NCBI RefSeq assembly: GCF_900169275.1
Contig: NZ_FXZC01000002.1
Location: 62,001 to 126,000 of the forward strand
Direction of reading: 5' to 3'
From: Brevibacterium casei CIP 102111
GTDB taxonomy: Bacteria; Actinomycetota; Actinomycetes; Actinomycetales; Brevibacteriaceae
Length of the DNA stretch: 64,000 bases
The notes under the pieces were generated by a model. That model had not been told where the DNA came from. It searched no databases and worked only from the letters and a program-made list of their open reading frames with translations. Below, piece after piece: positions 34,545 to 43,642 of the stretch (positions are counted from its first letter, which is position 1; every line of letters starts with the position of its first letter). The position numbers and the translations under genes are program-made.

Positions 34545-35645
34545 GTGACGAGCATTCTCCTGGCCGGTGGCGGCACCACCGGGCACATCTCGCCGATGCT
34601 GGCGATCGGACGGCAGCTGCGGGAGTCCCTGCCCGAGGCCGACGTCTTCGCGCTCGGCACCGACGACGGCCTCGAGACCAGGGTCGTGCCGGCGGCCGGC
34701 TTCGAGCTGCTGACGATCGAGAAGCTCCCCATGCCGCGGTCGCTCTCGGCCGGGCTGCTGAGGTTCCCGAAGCGCTTCTCCGACAACATCGCAGCGGTCC
34801 GGGCGATCATCGCCGACCGGGACGTCGCGGCCGTCGTCGGCGTCGGGGGATACGTCTGCCCGCCCGCCTACCTCGCCGCGAAGCAGGCGAAGATCCCCAT
34901 CGTCATCCACGAGGCGAATGCGAAGCCGGGCATGGCCAACCGCCTCGGTGCGGCCCTCACCCGTCCCGGACGGGTCGGAGTGACCTTCCCGGGGACGAAG
35001 CTGCGCGGTGCTGAGCTCGTCGGGATGCCGATGCCCGCCGCGATCACCGACCTCGACCGTGACGACCCGTCCGTGCGCGCGGCCGCCCGGGCCGCGCTCG
35101 GACTCACCGATTCCCGGCCCGCCCTCGTCGTCACCGGCGGATCCTCCGGCGCGCAGCGGATCAACGAGGCCTTCGAAGGCGCCGCCGCCGCGTGCCAGGC
35201 CGCGGGCGTCCAGGTCCTCCACCTCACTGGTGCCGGCAAGGGCGAGGCCCTGCGGCAGACGACCGCCGAGCTTCCCGACTACCACGTCGTCGACTACGTC
35301 GACGGGATGGACCGCGTCTACGCGGCCGCCGACCTCCTCGTCGCGAGATCCGGGGCCGCCACCGTCGCCGAGACCACCGTCGCCGGGGTGCCCGCGATCT
35401 ACGTCCCTCTGCCGATCGGCAACGGCGAGCAGCGTCTCAACGCCGCCGGCAGCGCCGAGGCCGGGGCATCGCAGATCATCGACAACCAGGCATTCACTCA
35501 GGCGACCGTCACCGACGTCGTCCTGCCCCTGCTCGCGGACCCCGACCGCCTGCAGGGGATGAGCAGGGCCGCCCGCGCGCTCGACTACCCGACCGATGCG
35601 GCGGCCACGATGGCCCAGATCACCACTTCCGCTCTGAGAGGTTGA
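34545..35645 (+). CDS. murG: UDP-GlcNAc:lipid I GlcNAc transferase MurG
   Basis: 366 residues, GT-B fold, peripheral membrane enzyme making lipid II. It has LLAGGGTTGHISPMLAIG, VVGVGGYVCPPAYLAA, HEANAKPGMANRLGA, VTGGSSGAQRINEAF and RSGAATVAETTVAGVPAIYVPLP. The GTG at 34545 lies one base after the ftsW stop and has GAGGAAA upstream. murC follows after two bases. Confidence 0.95.
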   Translation: MTSILLAGGGTTGHISPMLAIGRQLRESLPEADVFALGTDDGLETRVVPAAGFELLTIEKLPMPRSLSAGLLRFPKRFSDNIAAVRAIIADRDVAAVVGVGGYVCPPAYLAAKQAKIPIVIHEANAKPGMANRLGAALTRPGRVGVTFPGTKLRGAELVGMPMPAAITDLDRDDPSVRAAARAALGLTDSRPALVVTGGSSGAQRINEAFEGAAAACQAAGVQVLHLTGAGKGEALRQTTAELPDYHVVDYVDGMDRVYAAADLLVARSGAATVAETTVAGVPAIYVPLPIGNGEQRLNAAGSAEAGASQIIDNQAFTQATVTDVVLPLLADPDRLQGMSRAARALDYPTDAAATMAQITTSALRG

Positions 35646-35647
35646 CC

Positions 35648-37048
35648 ATGAGCACAGCTGAGATCGTCCCCGTCACCGAACTCGGAGCCGTCCACTTCAT
35701 CGGCATCGGGGGCTCGGGCATGTCCGGGATCGCCCGGATCATGGCGATGAACGGGGTGAGCGTGTCGGGATCGGACGCGAAGGAGTCCGCCGTCGTCGAC
35801 ATCCTCCGGGCGCTCGGCGCCCGCGTCGAGATCGGCCACTCCGCCGACCACCTCGGCGAGGCCGACACCCTCGTCGTCTCCTCGGCGATCCGCGAGGACA
35901 ACCCGGAACTCGTCGCCGCGCGCGCGAGGGGGCTGCGGATCCTCCACCGCTCCGGGGCACTCGCCTCGCTCATGGCCGACTCGAGGGCCGTCGCCGTGGC
36001 GGGCACCCACGGGAAGACGACGACGACGTCGATGACGACGGTCGCGCTCCAGGCCTGCGGACTCGACCCCTCGTTCGTCATCGGCGGGGTGCTCTCGACG
36101 AGGGGAACGAACGCCCACCTCGGCACCGGGGACGTCTTCGTCGCCGAGGCGGACGAGTCCGACGGCTCCTTCCTCCTCTACGAGCCCGCGATCGGCATCC
36201 TCACTAACGTCGAAGCCGACCACCTCGACCACTACGGGACCGCGGAGAATGTCCGGCAGGCCTTCATCGACTTCTGCGACGGGATCGGCCGGCGCGGCGG
36301 CACGGTCATCGCCTGCGCCGACGACCTCGGCTCCCGGGACGTCGCCGAGCATGCGCGTGAGACCGGGACGACAGTCCTCCTCTACGGCACCGCCGAGGAC
36401 GCCGACATCCGGATCGTCGACCTCGTCTCCGGCCTCGGCTCGGAGTTCTCTCTCCTCGTGCCCGGACGCAGCGCACCGCTGCCGGTGGCGCTGCGCCAGC
36501 CCGGAGCCCACAACGCCCGCAACGCCACGGCTGCGATCGCGGTCGCCCACAGCCTCGGCGCCGACGTCGAACGGGCGGCTGCCGGTCTCGCCGGTTACGG
36601 GGGGACGCGGCGGCGCTTCGAGGAACGCGGTCTCGCCGCAGGCGTGCGCGTCATCGACGACTACGCCCACCACCCCACCGAGGTCCGCGCCGTTCTCTCC
36701 GCCGCCCGCGGCGTCGTCGCCGACGAAGGCCGCGTGTGGGCGATCTTCCAGCCGCACCTCTACTCGCGGACGGCGGAGTTCAAGGCGGAGTTCGGTCAGG
36801 CCCTCGGACTCGCCGACGAGGTCGTCGTCCTTGACGTCTTCCCGGCCCGCGAGGATCCCGTTCCCGGGGTCACCGGCAACCTCATCGCCGAACGCGTACC
36901 GCACTCCCACGTGACGTTCCTCTCCTCGTTCGGCGATGCTGTGCCGTTCGTCGCTGAGCGCGTGCGCCCCGGCGACCTCGTCCTCACCATCGGCGCCGGC
37001 GACGTGACGATCCTCGGTCCGGAGATCCTCGCCGCCCTGGAGAAGTGA
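35648..37048 (+). CDS. murC: UDP-MurNAc-L-alanine ligase MurC
   Basis: 466 residues. It adds L-Ala to UDP-MurNAc. Seen: HFIGIGGSGMSGIARIM, the P-loop AGTHGKTTTTSM, EADESDGSFLLY, NVEADHLDHYGT, and DDYAHHPTEVRAVL with FQPHLYSRT. The ATG at 35648 has GAGAGG upstream and lies two bases after murG. The last bases overlap the GTG of ftsQ. Confidence 0.95.
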   Translation: MSTAEIVPVTELGAVHFIGIGGSGMSGIARIMAMNGVSVSGSDAKESAVVDILRALGARVEIGHSADHLGEADTLVVSSAIREDNPELVAARARGLRILHRSGALASLMADSRAVAVAGTHGKTTTTSMTTVALQACGLDPSFVIGGVLSTRGTNAHLGTGDVFVAEADESDGSFLLYEPAIGILTNVEADHLDHYGTAENVRQAFIDFCDGIGRRGGTVIACADDLGSRDVAEHARETGTTVLLYGTAEDADIRIVDLVSGLGSEFSLLVPGRSAPLPVALRQPGAHNARNATAAIAVAHSLGADVERAAAGLAGYGGTRRRFEERGLAAGVRVIDDYAHHPTEVRAVLSAARGVVADEGRVWAIFQPHLYSRTAEFKAEFGQALGLADEVVVLDVFPAREDPVPGVTGNLIAERVPHSHVTFLSSFGDAVPFVAERVRPGDLVLTIGAGDVTILGPEILAALEK

Positions 37049-37800
37049 GACCGGTGCCCCTGCAGCCCCCACGTGTCGGCGACGAGTCGACGGCGGACCT
37101 CACTGGGATCATCCGGGCCCGCCGCCGCGAGATCTGGGCCAAGCGGCTGACCGTCCTCGGCAGCATCGCTGCCGTCCTCGCGCTCGCGGCCGTCGCCTGG
37201 TTCTCCCCGCTGCTCGCCCTCGGGTCGGTCTCCGTCGACGGATCCCGGCTCGTGGCCGGCGGCAAGGTCGCCGACTTCGTCGAGGCGGAGCACGGCGGCA
37301 CCCCGCTGCCGCAGCTGCGGATGTCCCGGATCGAAGCCGAGGTCCTTGAGAAGTTCCCCCGCGCCGAGGCGGCCGACGTCCGCTACTCGGGCCCGCGCTC
37401 GATCTCGATCGCCATCACCGACCGCACCCCGGTCATCGCGATCGCCGCCGGCGGCGGCTTCACCCTCTACGACGCCGAGGCCGTCGACCTCGGCACCGTC
37501 GACAAGGCGCCGCAGGGACTCACGGTCCTCGAGTCGGCCTCGCCGAACGAGGAGACGATCGCCGCGGTCATCCGCTTCATGTCCTCGCTCAGCCCCGAGC
37601 TGCGCTCTCAGCTGAGCACGGTCGAGGCGAAGGGCAGCGAGGGACTGGCCGGCACGATCGAGACGGGGGAGACGACGGCCTCCGTGGTCTTCGGCGACGC
37701 GGAGAACGCGAGCCAGAAGATGCAGACGGCACTCCAGCTCGCCGCGGACGGGCGCACGGAGATCGACGTGTCCGTGCCCTCGGTGCCCGTCACCGGCTGA
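37045..37800 (+). CDS. ftsQ: Cell division protein FtsQ/DivIB
   Basis: About 251 residues, bitopic. A cytoplasmic tail (to 30), one transmembrane helix (about 34-57), then a POTRA domain with VSVDGSRLVAGGKVADFVEAEHG, LPQLRMSRIEAEVLEKFPRAEAADV and RTPVIAIAAGGGFTLYDAEAV, and a beta domain. It connects FtsL/FtsB with the divisome. The GTG at 37045 overlaps the murC stop; GTG 37054 is an alternative. No ftsA follows, as usual in actinobacteria. The 181-bp gap before ftsZ should hold its promoter. Confidence 0.88.
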   Translation: MRPVPLQPPRVGDESTADLTGIIRARRREIWAKRLTVLGSIAAVLALAAVAWFSPLLALGSVSVDGSRLVAGGKVADFVEAEHGGTPLPQLRMSRIEAEVLEKFPRAEAADVRYSGPRSISIAITDRTPVIAIAAGGGFTLYDAEAVDLGTVDKAPQGLTVLESASPNEETIAAVIRFMSSLSPELRSQLSTVEAKGSEGLAGTIETGETTASVVFGDAENASQKMQTALQLAADGRTEIDVSVPSVPVTG

Positions 37801-37981
37801 CCCGACCCGGACGACGTGCCGCGATTGGCTCCGACACACCGGGGCTGAGACTGGCCGATGTCCGACACTCCGGGGAGAATGGTTGCAGTGGTATCGCCCA
37901 GGCCAATAGCCTCAGGGCAGAGACTTCGAACAATGCACGCTTGAGACAGCGTGGACGATGCACGTGAGACGAGGAACCGAC

Positions 37982-39169
37982 TTGGCTGAATTCCCACAAT
38001 CCGGAGCGGATATCAAGGTTGCCGGTACCGGCGGCGGTGGTGTCAACGCTGTGCAGAGGATGATCGACGTCGGCCTGCGGGGCGTGGAGTTCATCGCCAT
38101 CAACACCGACGCGCAGGCGCTCGTGCTCTCCGACGCCGACGTCAAGCTCGAGATCGGCCGCGACCAGACACGCGGCCTCGGCGCCGGCGCCGACCCGGAG
38201 ATCGGCCGCAAGGCCGCCGAGTCGAGTGAGGACGCCATCCGCGACGCCCTCGAAGGCGCGGACATGGTCTTCGTCACCGCCGGCGAGGGCGGCGGCACCG
38301 GCACCGGTGCGGCACCCGTCGTCGCCCGCGTCGCCCGGTCGCTCGGCGCCCTGACGATCGGCGTCGTCACCCGCCCCTTCACGTTCGAGGGCCGCCGCCG
38401 TTCGGCGCAGGCCGAAGCCGGCATCGCCGCGCTGCGCGAAGAGGTCGACACCCTCATCGTCATCCCCAACGACCGCCTGCTCTCGATCTCCGATCGCAGC
38501 GTCTCCGTCGTCGAGGCGTTCCGCTCGGCCGATGAGGTGCTGCGCTCCGGCGTCCAGGGCATCACGGACCTCATCTCCGTGCCGGGCCTGATCAACCTCG
38601 ACTTCGCCGACGTCAAGTCCGTCATGCAGGACGCAGGCACCGCGCTCATGGGCATCGGCGCGGCCACCGGCGACGACCGCGCCGTCGAGGCCGCGGAATC
38701 CGCGATCGCCTCCCCGCTGCTCGAAGCGAGCATCGACGGCGCCCACGGAGTGCTCTTCTGCATCCAGGGCGGGGCCGACCTCGGCCTCTTCGAGGTCAAC
38801 GAAGCCGCCCGCCTCGTCCAGGAGGCCGCCCACCCCGAGGCGAACATCATCTTCGGCGCCGTCATCGACGACAACATCGGTGACGAATGCCGGGTCACCG
38901 TCATCGCCGCCGGATTCGACAGCACCGTCGCCGGACAGGAGTCGAACGTCGTCGAGGCCGTGCCGGCTGGCGTCGGCGCATCGTCGGGTCCCGCCGTCGT
39001 CGAATCGGAGGCCGAGACCTATGAGAGCTCCGAGCCCGAGACCTCCGAACCGGAGCCGCGCCGCGAGGAGCCGCGCCGTGAGGAGCACCAGATCCCGACC
39101 TCGCTGCCCAATGAGCGGAGCACGTCGAGCCTCGACAACGATCTCGACATCCCCGACTTCCTCAAGTAG
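37982..39169 (+). CDS. ftsZ: Cell division GTPase FtsZ
   Basis: 395 residues. The tubulin-like GTPase builds the Z ring. Seen: [17 protein letters not shown], the tubulin signature [30 protein letters not shown] and the T7 loop region [18 protein letters not shown]. The C-terminal linker carries [13 protein letters not shown], and the tail ends DIPDFLK, the SepF-binding peptide. I choose TTG 37982 because GAGGAA precedes it and the known N-terminal length fits; an ATG at 37958 lacks a ribosome site. Confidence 0.95.
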   Translation: MAEFPQSGADIKVAGTGGGGVNAVQRMIDVGLRGVEFIAINTDAQALVLSDADVKLEIGRDQTRGLGAGADPEIGRKAAESSEDAIRDALEGADMVFVTAGEGGGTGTGAAPVVARVARSLGALTIGVVTRPFTFEGRRRSAQAEAGIAALREEVDTLIVIPNDRLLSISDRSVSVVEAFRSADEVLRSGVQGITDLISVPGLINLDFADVKSVMQDAGTALMGIGAATGDDRAVEAAESAIASPLLEASIDGAHGVLFCIQGGADLGLFEVNEAARLVQEAAHPEANIIFGAVIDDNIGDECRVTVIAAGFDSTVAGQESNVVEAVPAGVGASSGPAVVESEAETYESSEPETSEPEPRREEPRREEHQIPTSLPNERSTSSLDNDLDIPDFLK

Positions 39170-39180
39170 CATCCGGCACC

Positions 39181-39912
39181 ATGCTGCACTCGAGATTCGT
39201 CGTCCCCGGTAGGTCGACCGCGCACGTCGCGTTCACCGACCGGCACGGCGGATACTCGAGCGGCGACTTCTCCTCGTTCAACCTCGCCCGCCACGTCGGC
39301 GACGATGAGGAGCTCGTCGCCGCCAACCGCTCCGCCCTCGCCCAGGTCCTCGGGCTGAGCGCGGAGCGTCTCAGCTTCGTCTCCCAGGTCCACGGCACGG
39401 CCGTCCACCACGTCACCGACACCGCCGCCATCCGTGCCGGTGCCGAAGCCGACGCCCAGGTGAGTGCGCTTGCCGGGGTCGGCCTGGTGATCATGGTCGC
39501 CGACTGCACGCCGATCCTCCTCGCCGACACCGAGGCGGGAGTCATCGGCGCCGTCCACGCCGGGCGGCCGGGAATGGCCGCAGGCATCGTCCCCGAGACC
39601 CTGGCGGCCATGCGCGACCTCGGGGCCCGTGAGATCCATGCCGTCATCGGCCCTTCCGTGTGCCCGCGCTGCTACGAGGTCCCGGCGTCCCTGCGCGACG
39701 AGGTCGCCGCGGTCGAACCCGTCGCCGCCTCGGTCTCGGTCTCCGGCACCCCCGCCCTCGACGTCGCCGGTGCCGTGGCCGAGCAGCTGCGCCGCGAGGG
39801 TGCGGTCATCGACCACTTCTCCCGCACGTGCTCGCGCGAGTCCGAGGACCTCTACTCGTACCGTCGCAGCCGGCGGACGGGCCGCTTCGCCGGCGTCGTC
39901 TGGCTGCAGTGA
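39181..39912 (+). CDS. pgeF: YfiH/PgeF (LACC1-family) protein
   Basis: 243 residues. The family has purine nucleoside phosphorylase and adenosine deaminase activities, and in E. coli PgeF corrects misincorporated residues in peptidoglycan precursors. Metal and catalytic motifs: GDFSSFNLARHVGDD, SQVHGTAVHHV, MVADCTPILLAD and GAVHAGRPGM, with IGPSVCPRCYEV. It lies 11 bp after ftsZ. The PLP-binding yggS gene that usually follows is missing. Confidence 0.9.
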   Translation: MLHSRFVVPGRSTAHVAFTDRHGGYSSGDFSSFNLARHVGDDEELVAANRSALAQVLGLSAERLSFVSQVHGTAVHHVTDTAAIRAGAEADAQVSALAGVGLVIMVADCTPILLADTEAGVIGAVHAGRPGMAAGIVPETLAAMRDLGAREIHAVIGPSVCPRCYEVPASLRDEVAAVEPVAASVSVSGTPALDVAGAVAEQLRREGAVIDHFSRTCSRESEDLYSYRRSRRTGRFAGVVWLQ

Positions 39913-40040
39913 CCCCGTCGCCTCGAGGGATGTGAGGATTTTTCCGCACGACACACCGCGACGGCACCGCCCGCGGAAGCGGAGAGTGCGATAGTTTGGC
40001 CGCAGATGTCGAAGTGCCGGAGGCCAGAGGAGCGTTAGGT

Positions 40041-40541
40041 ATGTCAGCAATCAAGAAGACTCTCGAGTACCTGGGATTCGTTGAAGAGGACGACGAGACC
40101 CAGACTCCCGAGCGACGGAACCGCGAGGTCGTCGAGAGCTACGACGAGCCCGAGCGTGCGAAGGAGCCCGCCCCGGTCGACGAGCGTCCGCCCGCGCAGG
40201 TGACGCCGATCCACCCGACACCGATTCGTCCCGTTGACACTCCGGCGCCAGGAACCTCCATGAATCGCATCAAGACCATCCATCCCCGCAGCTACAACGA
40301 CGCCATGGTCATCGGCGCGGCCTTCCGCGACGGCACCCCGGTGATCATGAACCTCTCGGAGATGGACGAGAACAACTCGAAGCGCCTCGTCGACTTCTCC
40401 GCCGGCCTCATCTTCGGCCTCCACGGCTCGATCGAGAGGGTGACGAACAAGGTGTTCCTCCTCACCCCGGAGAACATCGAGGTCAGCGGAGAGAGCGAAT
40501 CCGACGCGGACACTCAGGCGAGCTTCTTCAACCAGAGCTGA
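40041..40541 (+). CDS. sepF: Cell division protein SepF
   Basis: 166 residues. SepF anchors FtsZ to the membrane in actinobacteria, replacing FtsA. The N-terminal membrane-binding helix is MSAIKKTLEYLGF, then an acidic and Pro-rich linker, then the SepF core (about 82-155): RIKTIHPRSYNDAMVIGAAFRDGTPV, MNLSEMD, KRLVDFSAGLIFGLHGSIERV. The ATG at 40041 follows GAGGAG. The 128 bp before it hold no gene; TAGTTT at 39993-39998 may be a -10 element. Confidence 0.95.
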   Translation: MSAIKKTLEYLGFVEEDDETQTPERRNREVVESYDEPERAKEPAPVDERPPAQVTPIHPTPIRPVDTPAPGTSMNRIKTIHPRSYNDAMVIGAAFRDGTPVIMNLSEMDENNSKRLVDFSAGLIFGLHGSIERVTNKVFLLTPENIEVSGESESDADTQASFFNQS

Positions 40542-40562
40542 GCCGGTCTGAGCAGATCCTCA

Positions 40563-40586
40563 GGTCGACCGTATAGTCTGGTCGAC
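40563..40586 (+). promoter_or_regulatory. Promoter -10 TATAGT flanked by two GGTCGAC sites
   Basis: TATAGT at 40572-40577 lies 47 bp before yggT. GGTCGAC stands on both sides, at 40563-40569 and 40580-40586, each holding the palindrome GTCGAC. The placement over the -10 suggests an operator. Confidence 0.4.
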
Positions 40587-40623
40587 GACAGATCCGCACC
40601 GACGAAAGGCACGAGGATCCCAC

Positions 40624-40923
40624 GTGGCCATCATCTTCTACATCCTCGGCACGGCACTCAGCCTCTACGTGTACGTGCTGCTCGCCCGAGTCGTGCTCGA
40701 TCTTGTGCAGGTCTTCTCCCGCGACTGGAAGCCGCAGGGCTTCTTCCTCGTCCTCGCCGAGATCGTCTACACGCTCACGGATCCGCCGCTCAAGCTCCTG
40801 CGGAAGGTCATCCCTCCGCTGCGCCTGGGGCAGATCTCGCTCGATCTCGGGTTCATCGTCCTCCTCATCGGCATCCAGATCATCGCCTCGTTCCTCTTCG
40901 GGCTCTCGCGCTCGGGCGTGTGA
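40624..40923 (+). CDS. YggT family membrane protein
   Basis: 99 residues with two transmembrane segments (about 5-28 and 72-94), separated by the signature DPPLKLLRKVIPPLRLGQISLDLG. The gene regularly lies between sepF and divIVA in actinobacteria and is thought to support division or turgor homeostasis. The GTG at 40624 follows GAGGATCC. Confidence 0.9.
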   Translation: MAIIFYILGTALSLYVYVLLARVVLDLVQVFSRDWKPQGFFLVLAEIVYTLTDPPLKLLRKVIPPLRLGQISLDLGFIVLLIGIQIIASFLFGLSRSGV

Positions 40924-41081
40924 GACTGCGGCAGGGGACCTGACGGGCGGAGAAGTTCGCCCAGTTCGGCGTGGCGGAGCATTTCTGCACGACAAAGCGG
41001 CAGGTGTTACGCTAATGTGACGTTGAAGCCGTCCCATGTGGGCGGCAGTGAAATGAATGCAGATCGACCAAAGGTGACCTC

Positions 41082-41903
41082 ATGGCGCTCACGCCTGAAG
41101 ACGTAGTAAACAAGCGGTTCCAGCATGTGAAGTTCCGCGACGGATACGACCAGGACGAGGTCGACGATTTCCTCGACGAGGTCGTCGTCGAGCTCCGCCG
41201 TCTCTACCAGGAGAACGACGAACTGCGTCAGAAGCTCTCGGCCGCCGAACAGCGCGTCAAGGAGCTCGAAGCCGGTGGCGGCTCCGCCAAGGCCGCGCCC
41301 GCGGGTGACATCGACGCCACTCAGGCCATGCCCGCCGCCGTTCCTGCGCCGGACTCGTCCAAGGACGCTCCCGCCCCGAAGGCCGAGAAGGCTTCCGAGG
41401 CTCCGTCTGCTCCCGCCGCCGACGAACCCAAGGCCCCGGTCGTCAAGGAAGCCGCCCCGGCTCCGAAGACGAACGACTCCGCTCCCGCCGTCTCCGCCGC
41501 GGCCCCGGCCGCCGCCGCTGGTGCAGCGGGCGCCGGTGCCGGTGCCGCCGCAGTGGGCGGCAACGACTCGCACGGACTCATCGCGCTGGCCCAGCGCGTC
41601 CACGACGAGCACGTCGCCGAAGGTGAGCGCAAGCGCGCCGAACTCATCAAGGGTGCGGAGAAGGAAGCACAGGACATCGTCCGCAAGGCCGAGGCGAAGC
41701 GCGACGAGATCCTGTCGAGCCTCGAGACGCAGAAGTCCCAGCTCGAGCGTTCGATCGACCAGCTGTCGAACTTCGAGCGCCAGTACCGCACGCGACTGAA
41801 GAGCTACCTCAACGATCAGCTGCGTGACCTCGAGAACTTGACGAGTCTCGCTCCCGAGACCCTCGACGGCAACTCGTTCGGTTCCTCGAACCACAAGCTC
41901 TGA
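41082..41903 (+). CDS. divIVA: Polar growth/septum protein DivIVA (Wag31)
   Basis: 273 residues. The N-terminal lipid-binding domain reads ALTPEDVVNKRFQHVKFRDGYDQDEVDDFLDEVV, followed by a coiled coil (LRRLYQENDELRQKLSAAEQRVKELEA). An Ala/Pro-rich linker of about 100 residues separates it from the second coiled-coil (EGERKRAELIKGAEKEAQDIVRKAEAK) and the tetramerisation end. It marks curved membrane and steers polar growth. The ATG has AAAGGTGA upstream; TACGCT at 41009-41014 may be the -10 element. Confidence 0.95.
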   Translation: MALTPEDVVNKRFQHVKFRDGYDQDEVDDFLDEVVVELRRLYQENDELRQKLSAAEQRVKELEAGGGSAKAAPAGDIDATQAMPAAVPAPDSSKDAPAPKAEKASEAPSAPAADEPKAPVVKEAAPAPKTNDSAPAVSAAAPAAAAGAAGAGAGAAAVGGNDSHGLIALAQRVHDEHVAEGERKRAELIKGAEKEAQDIVRKAEAKRDEILSSLETQKSQLERSIDQLSNFERQYRTRLKSYLNDQLRDLENLTSLAPETLDGNSFGSSNHKL

Positions 41904-41916
41904 TCTCCGAGCGCCT

Positions 41917-41954
41917 CGCTGGGGCCGGACGACCGATGTCGTCCGGCCCCAGCG
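41917..41954 (+). terminator. Perfect 17-bp hairpin after divIVA
   Basis: Arms 41917-41933 and 41938-41954 are fully complementary around the loop CGAT, 14 bp after the divIVA stop. Confidence 0.75.
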
Positions 41955-42055
41955 TCGTCTCCGCGCAGACCGCGGTCCCAGGGAGTCCGCGGAACTCTCA
42001 GCCGGTGCACATTCGTCTGGTGCCGCGGCGGCACGTTCCGGTCGGTCGGGTCGGC

Positions 42056-42069
42056 TAGAATGATCCGAA
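42056..42069 (+). promoter_or_regulatory. Leaderless -10 element TAGAAT before lspA
   Basis: TAGAAT at 42056-42061 stands seven bases before ATG 42069, so the mRNA should begin at or next to the start codon. Confidence 0.5.
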
Positions 42070-42605
42070 TGAACGATCACCGCCCGGAGCCGCGACGGCG
42101 GCTGCTCGTCATCCTCTTCGGCCTGGCCGCGGGAATCCTCGTCATCGACCAGGTGCTCAAATTCCTCGCTGTGACCTTCCTCGAGGGCCAGCCGCCGATC
42201 CCCGTCATCGGCTCACTCGCCGGATTCACCTTCTACCGCAATCCCGGCGCCGCACTCGGACTCGGCTCCGGAGTGACGTGGATCTTCCCGCTCATCGCCA
42301 TCGCCGTCTTCGCTGCGATTCTCGTGATGTCGCGCAAGCTCGGCTCCCGCGTCTGGGCGATCGGTCTGGGGATGCTGCTCGGCGGACTCTTCGGCAACCT
42401 CGTCGACCGGCTCTTCCGTCAGCCCGGCTTCCTCCGCGGCGCCGTCGTCGACTACATCGACCTCTCGCTCTTCATCTGCAACTTCGCCGACATCGCGATC
42501 TCCGCGGCAGCGGTCACCCTCGTCATCGCGAGCATCCGCGGGATCGAACTCGACGGCTCGCATCGGCGCAGCGAGGAGAGGACCAAGGAGGACCTCCATG
42601 ACTGA
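42069..42605 (+). CDS. lspA: Lipoprotein signal peptidase (signal peptidase II)
   Basis: 178 residues, four transmembrane helices. It cleaves lipoprotein signal peptides after lipid attachment. It shows IDQVLKFLA with the conserved Asp, [10 protein letters not shown], and the catalytic Asp pair in GNLVDRLFR and VVDYIDL. The ATG at 42069 is favoured over 42060 because the -10 element ends at 42061. The end overlaps rluD by eight bases. Confidence 0.93.
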   Translation: MNDHRPEPRRRLLVILFGLAAGILVIDQVLKFLAVTFLEGQPPIPVIGSLAGFTFYRNPGAALGLGSGVTWIFPLIAIAVFAAILVMSRKLGSRVWAIGLGMLLGGLFGNLVDRLFRQPGFLRGAVVDYIDLSLFICNFADIAISAAAVTLVIASIRGIELDGSHRRSEERTKEDLHD

Positions 42606-43521
42606 ACGCTCGATCCTCGTCCCCGAGGGCCTCGACGGGCAGCGGGTCGACTCGGCCCTGTCGAAGCTGCTGGGACTCTCCCGCACGGCCGCCGCCGACA
42701 TCTGCGCCGACGGCGGGGTCGAACTCGACGGGAGTCCCGTCGGCAAGTCCGACCGTGTCACCTCGGGCGCCCGCCTCGACGTCACGCTGCCCGAACCCAA
42801 GCGCCCGCTCGAGGTCGTCGCCGACCCCGTGCCGGGGATGCGCATCGTCCACGACGACGACTCGTTCGTCGTCGTCGACAAGCCGGTCGGGGTCGCCGCC
42901 CATCCCGCGATCGGGTGGACCGGGCCCACGGTCGTCGGCGGCCTCGCGGCGGCCGGCTTCAGGATCGCGACCTCCGGCGCATCGGAGAGACAGGGCATCG
43001 TCCAGCGCCTCGACGTCGGCACCTCGGGACTCATGGTCGTCGCGAAGAGCGAATACGCCTACAGCGTGCTCAAACGCGCCTTCAAGGATCGGACCGTGTC
43101 GAAGACCTACCACGCGCTCGTCCAAGGCCTGCCCGACCCCGTGCTCGGAACCATCGACGCCCCCATCGCCCGACATCCGCGCCACGACGGGCTCTACGCG
43201 GTCCACAGCGAGGGCAAGCACGCGATCACCCACTACGAGGTCATCGAAGCCCACCGGCGGGCGGCACTCCTCGAGATCCACCTCGAGACCGGGCGGACGC
43301 ACCAGATCCGCGTCCACTTCTCCGCTCTCAAGCACCCGTGCGCCGGGGACCTGCCCTACGGGGCCGATCCCGTGCTCGCGAAGGACCTCGGGCTGCAGCG
43401 GCAGTGGCTGCACGCGGTGGGCCTCGGCTTCCACCACCCGGAGTCGGGGGAGTGGGTCGAATTCGAGAGCGAATACCCCGACGATCTCCAGCACGCTCTC
43501 GACACGATCCGCCAGGGCTGA
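42598..43521 (+). CDS. rluD: RluA/RluD-family pseudouridine synthase
   Basis: 307 residues. An S4 RNA-binding domain (about 1-65) precedes the RluA catalytic domain with HRLD-type [19 protein letters not shown] (catalytic Asp), KTYHALVQG, and [19 protein letters not shown]. It modifies uridines in rRNA; in E. coli the counterpart acts on helix 69 of 23S rRNA. The ATG has AGGAGG inside the end of lspA, a common pairing. Confidence 0.9.
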   Translation: MTERSILVPEGLDGQRVDSALSKLLGLSRTAAADICADGGVELDGSPVGKSDRVTSGARLDVTLPEPKRPLEVVADPVPGMRIVHDDDSFVVVDKPVGVAAHPAIGWTGPTVVGGLAAAGFRIATSGASERQGIVQRLDVGTSGLMVVAKSEYAYSVLKRAFKDRTVSKTYHALVQGLPDPVLGTIDAPIARHPRHDGLYAVHSEGKHAITHYEVIEAHRRAALLEIHLETGRTHQIRVHFSALKHPCAGDLPYGADPVLAKDLGLQRQWLHAVGLGFHHPESGEWVEFESEYPDDLQHALDTIRQG

Positions 43522-43642
43522 GACACGCCCGGACGGGGCCCCGAACGGTGTCCTTCGGGGTCGCCGAGATCACCTCAGCCGTGTCCCCGGCATGGTCTAA
43601 GCTGGGTGGGCAGACAGGCCCGCATCCGAGGGAAGGCAGCCC

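Noticed and set aside
37801..37981. A hidden ftsA between ftsQ and ftsZ
   Set aside because: The gap is 181 bp with no frame of useful length; absence of ftsA is normal in actinobacteria.
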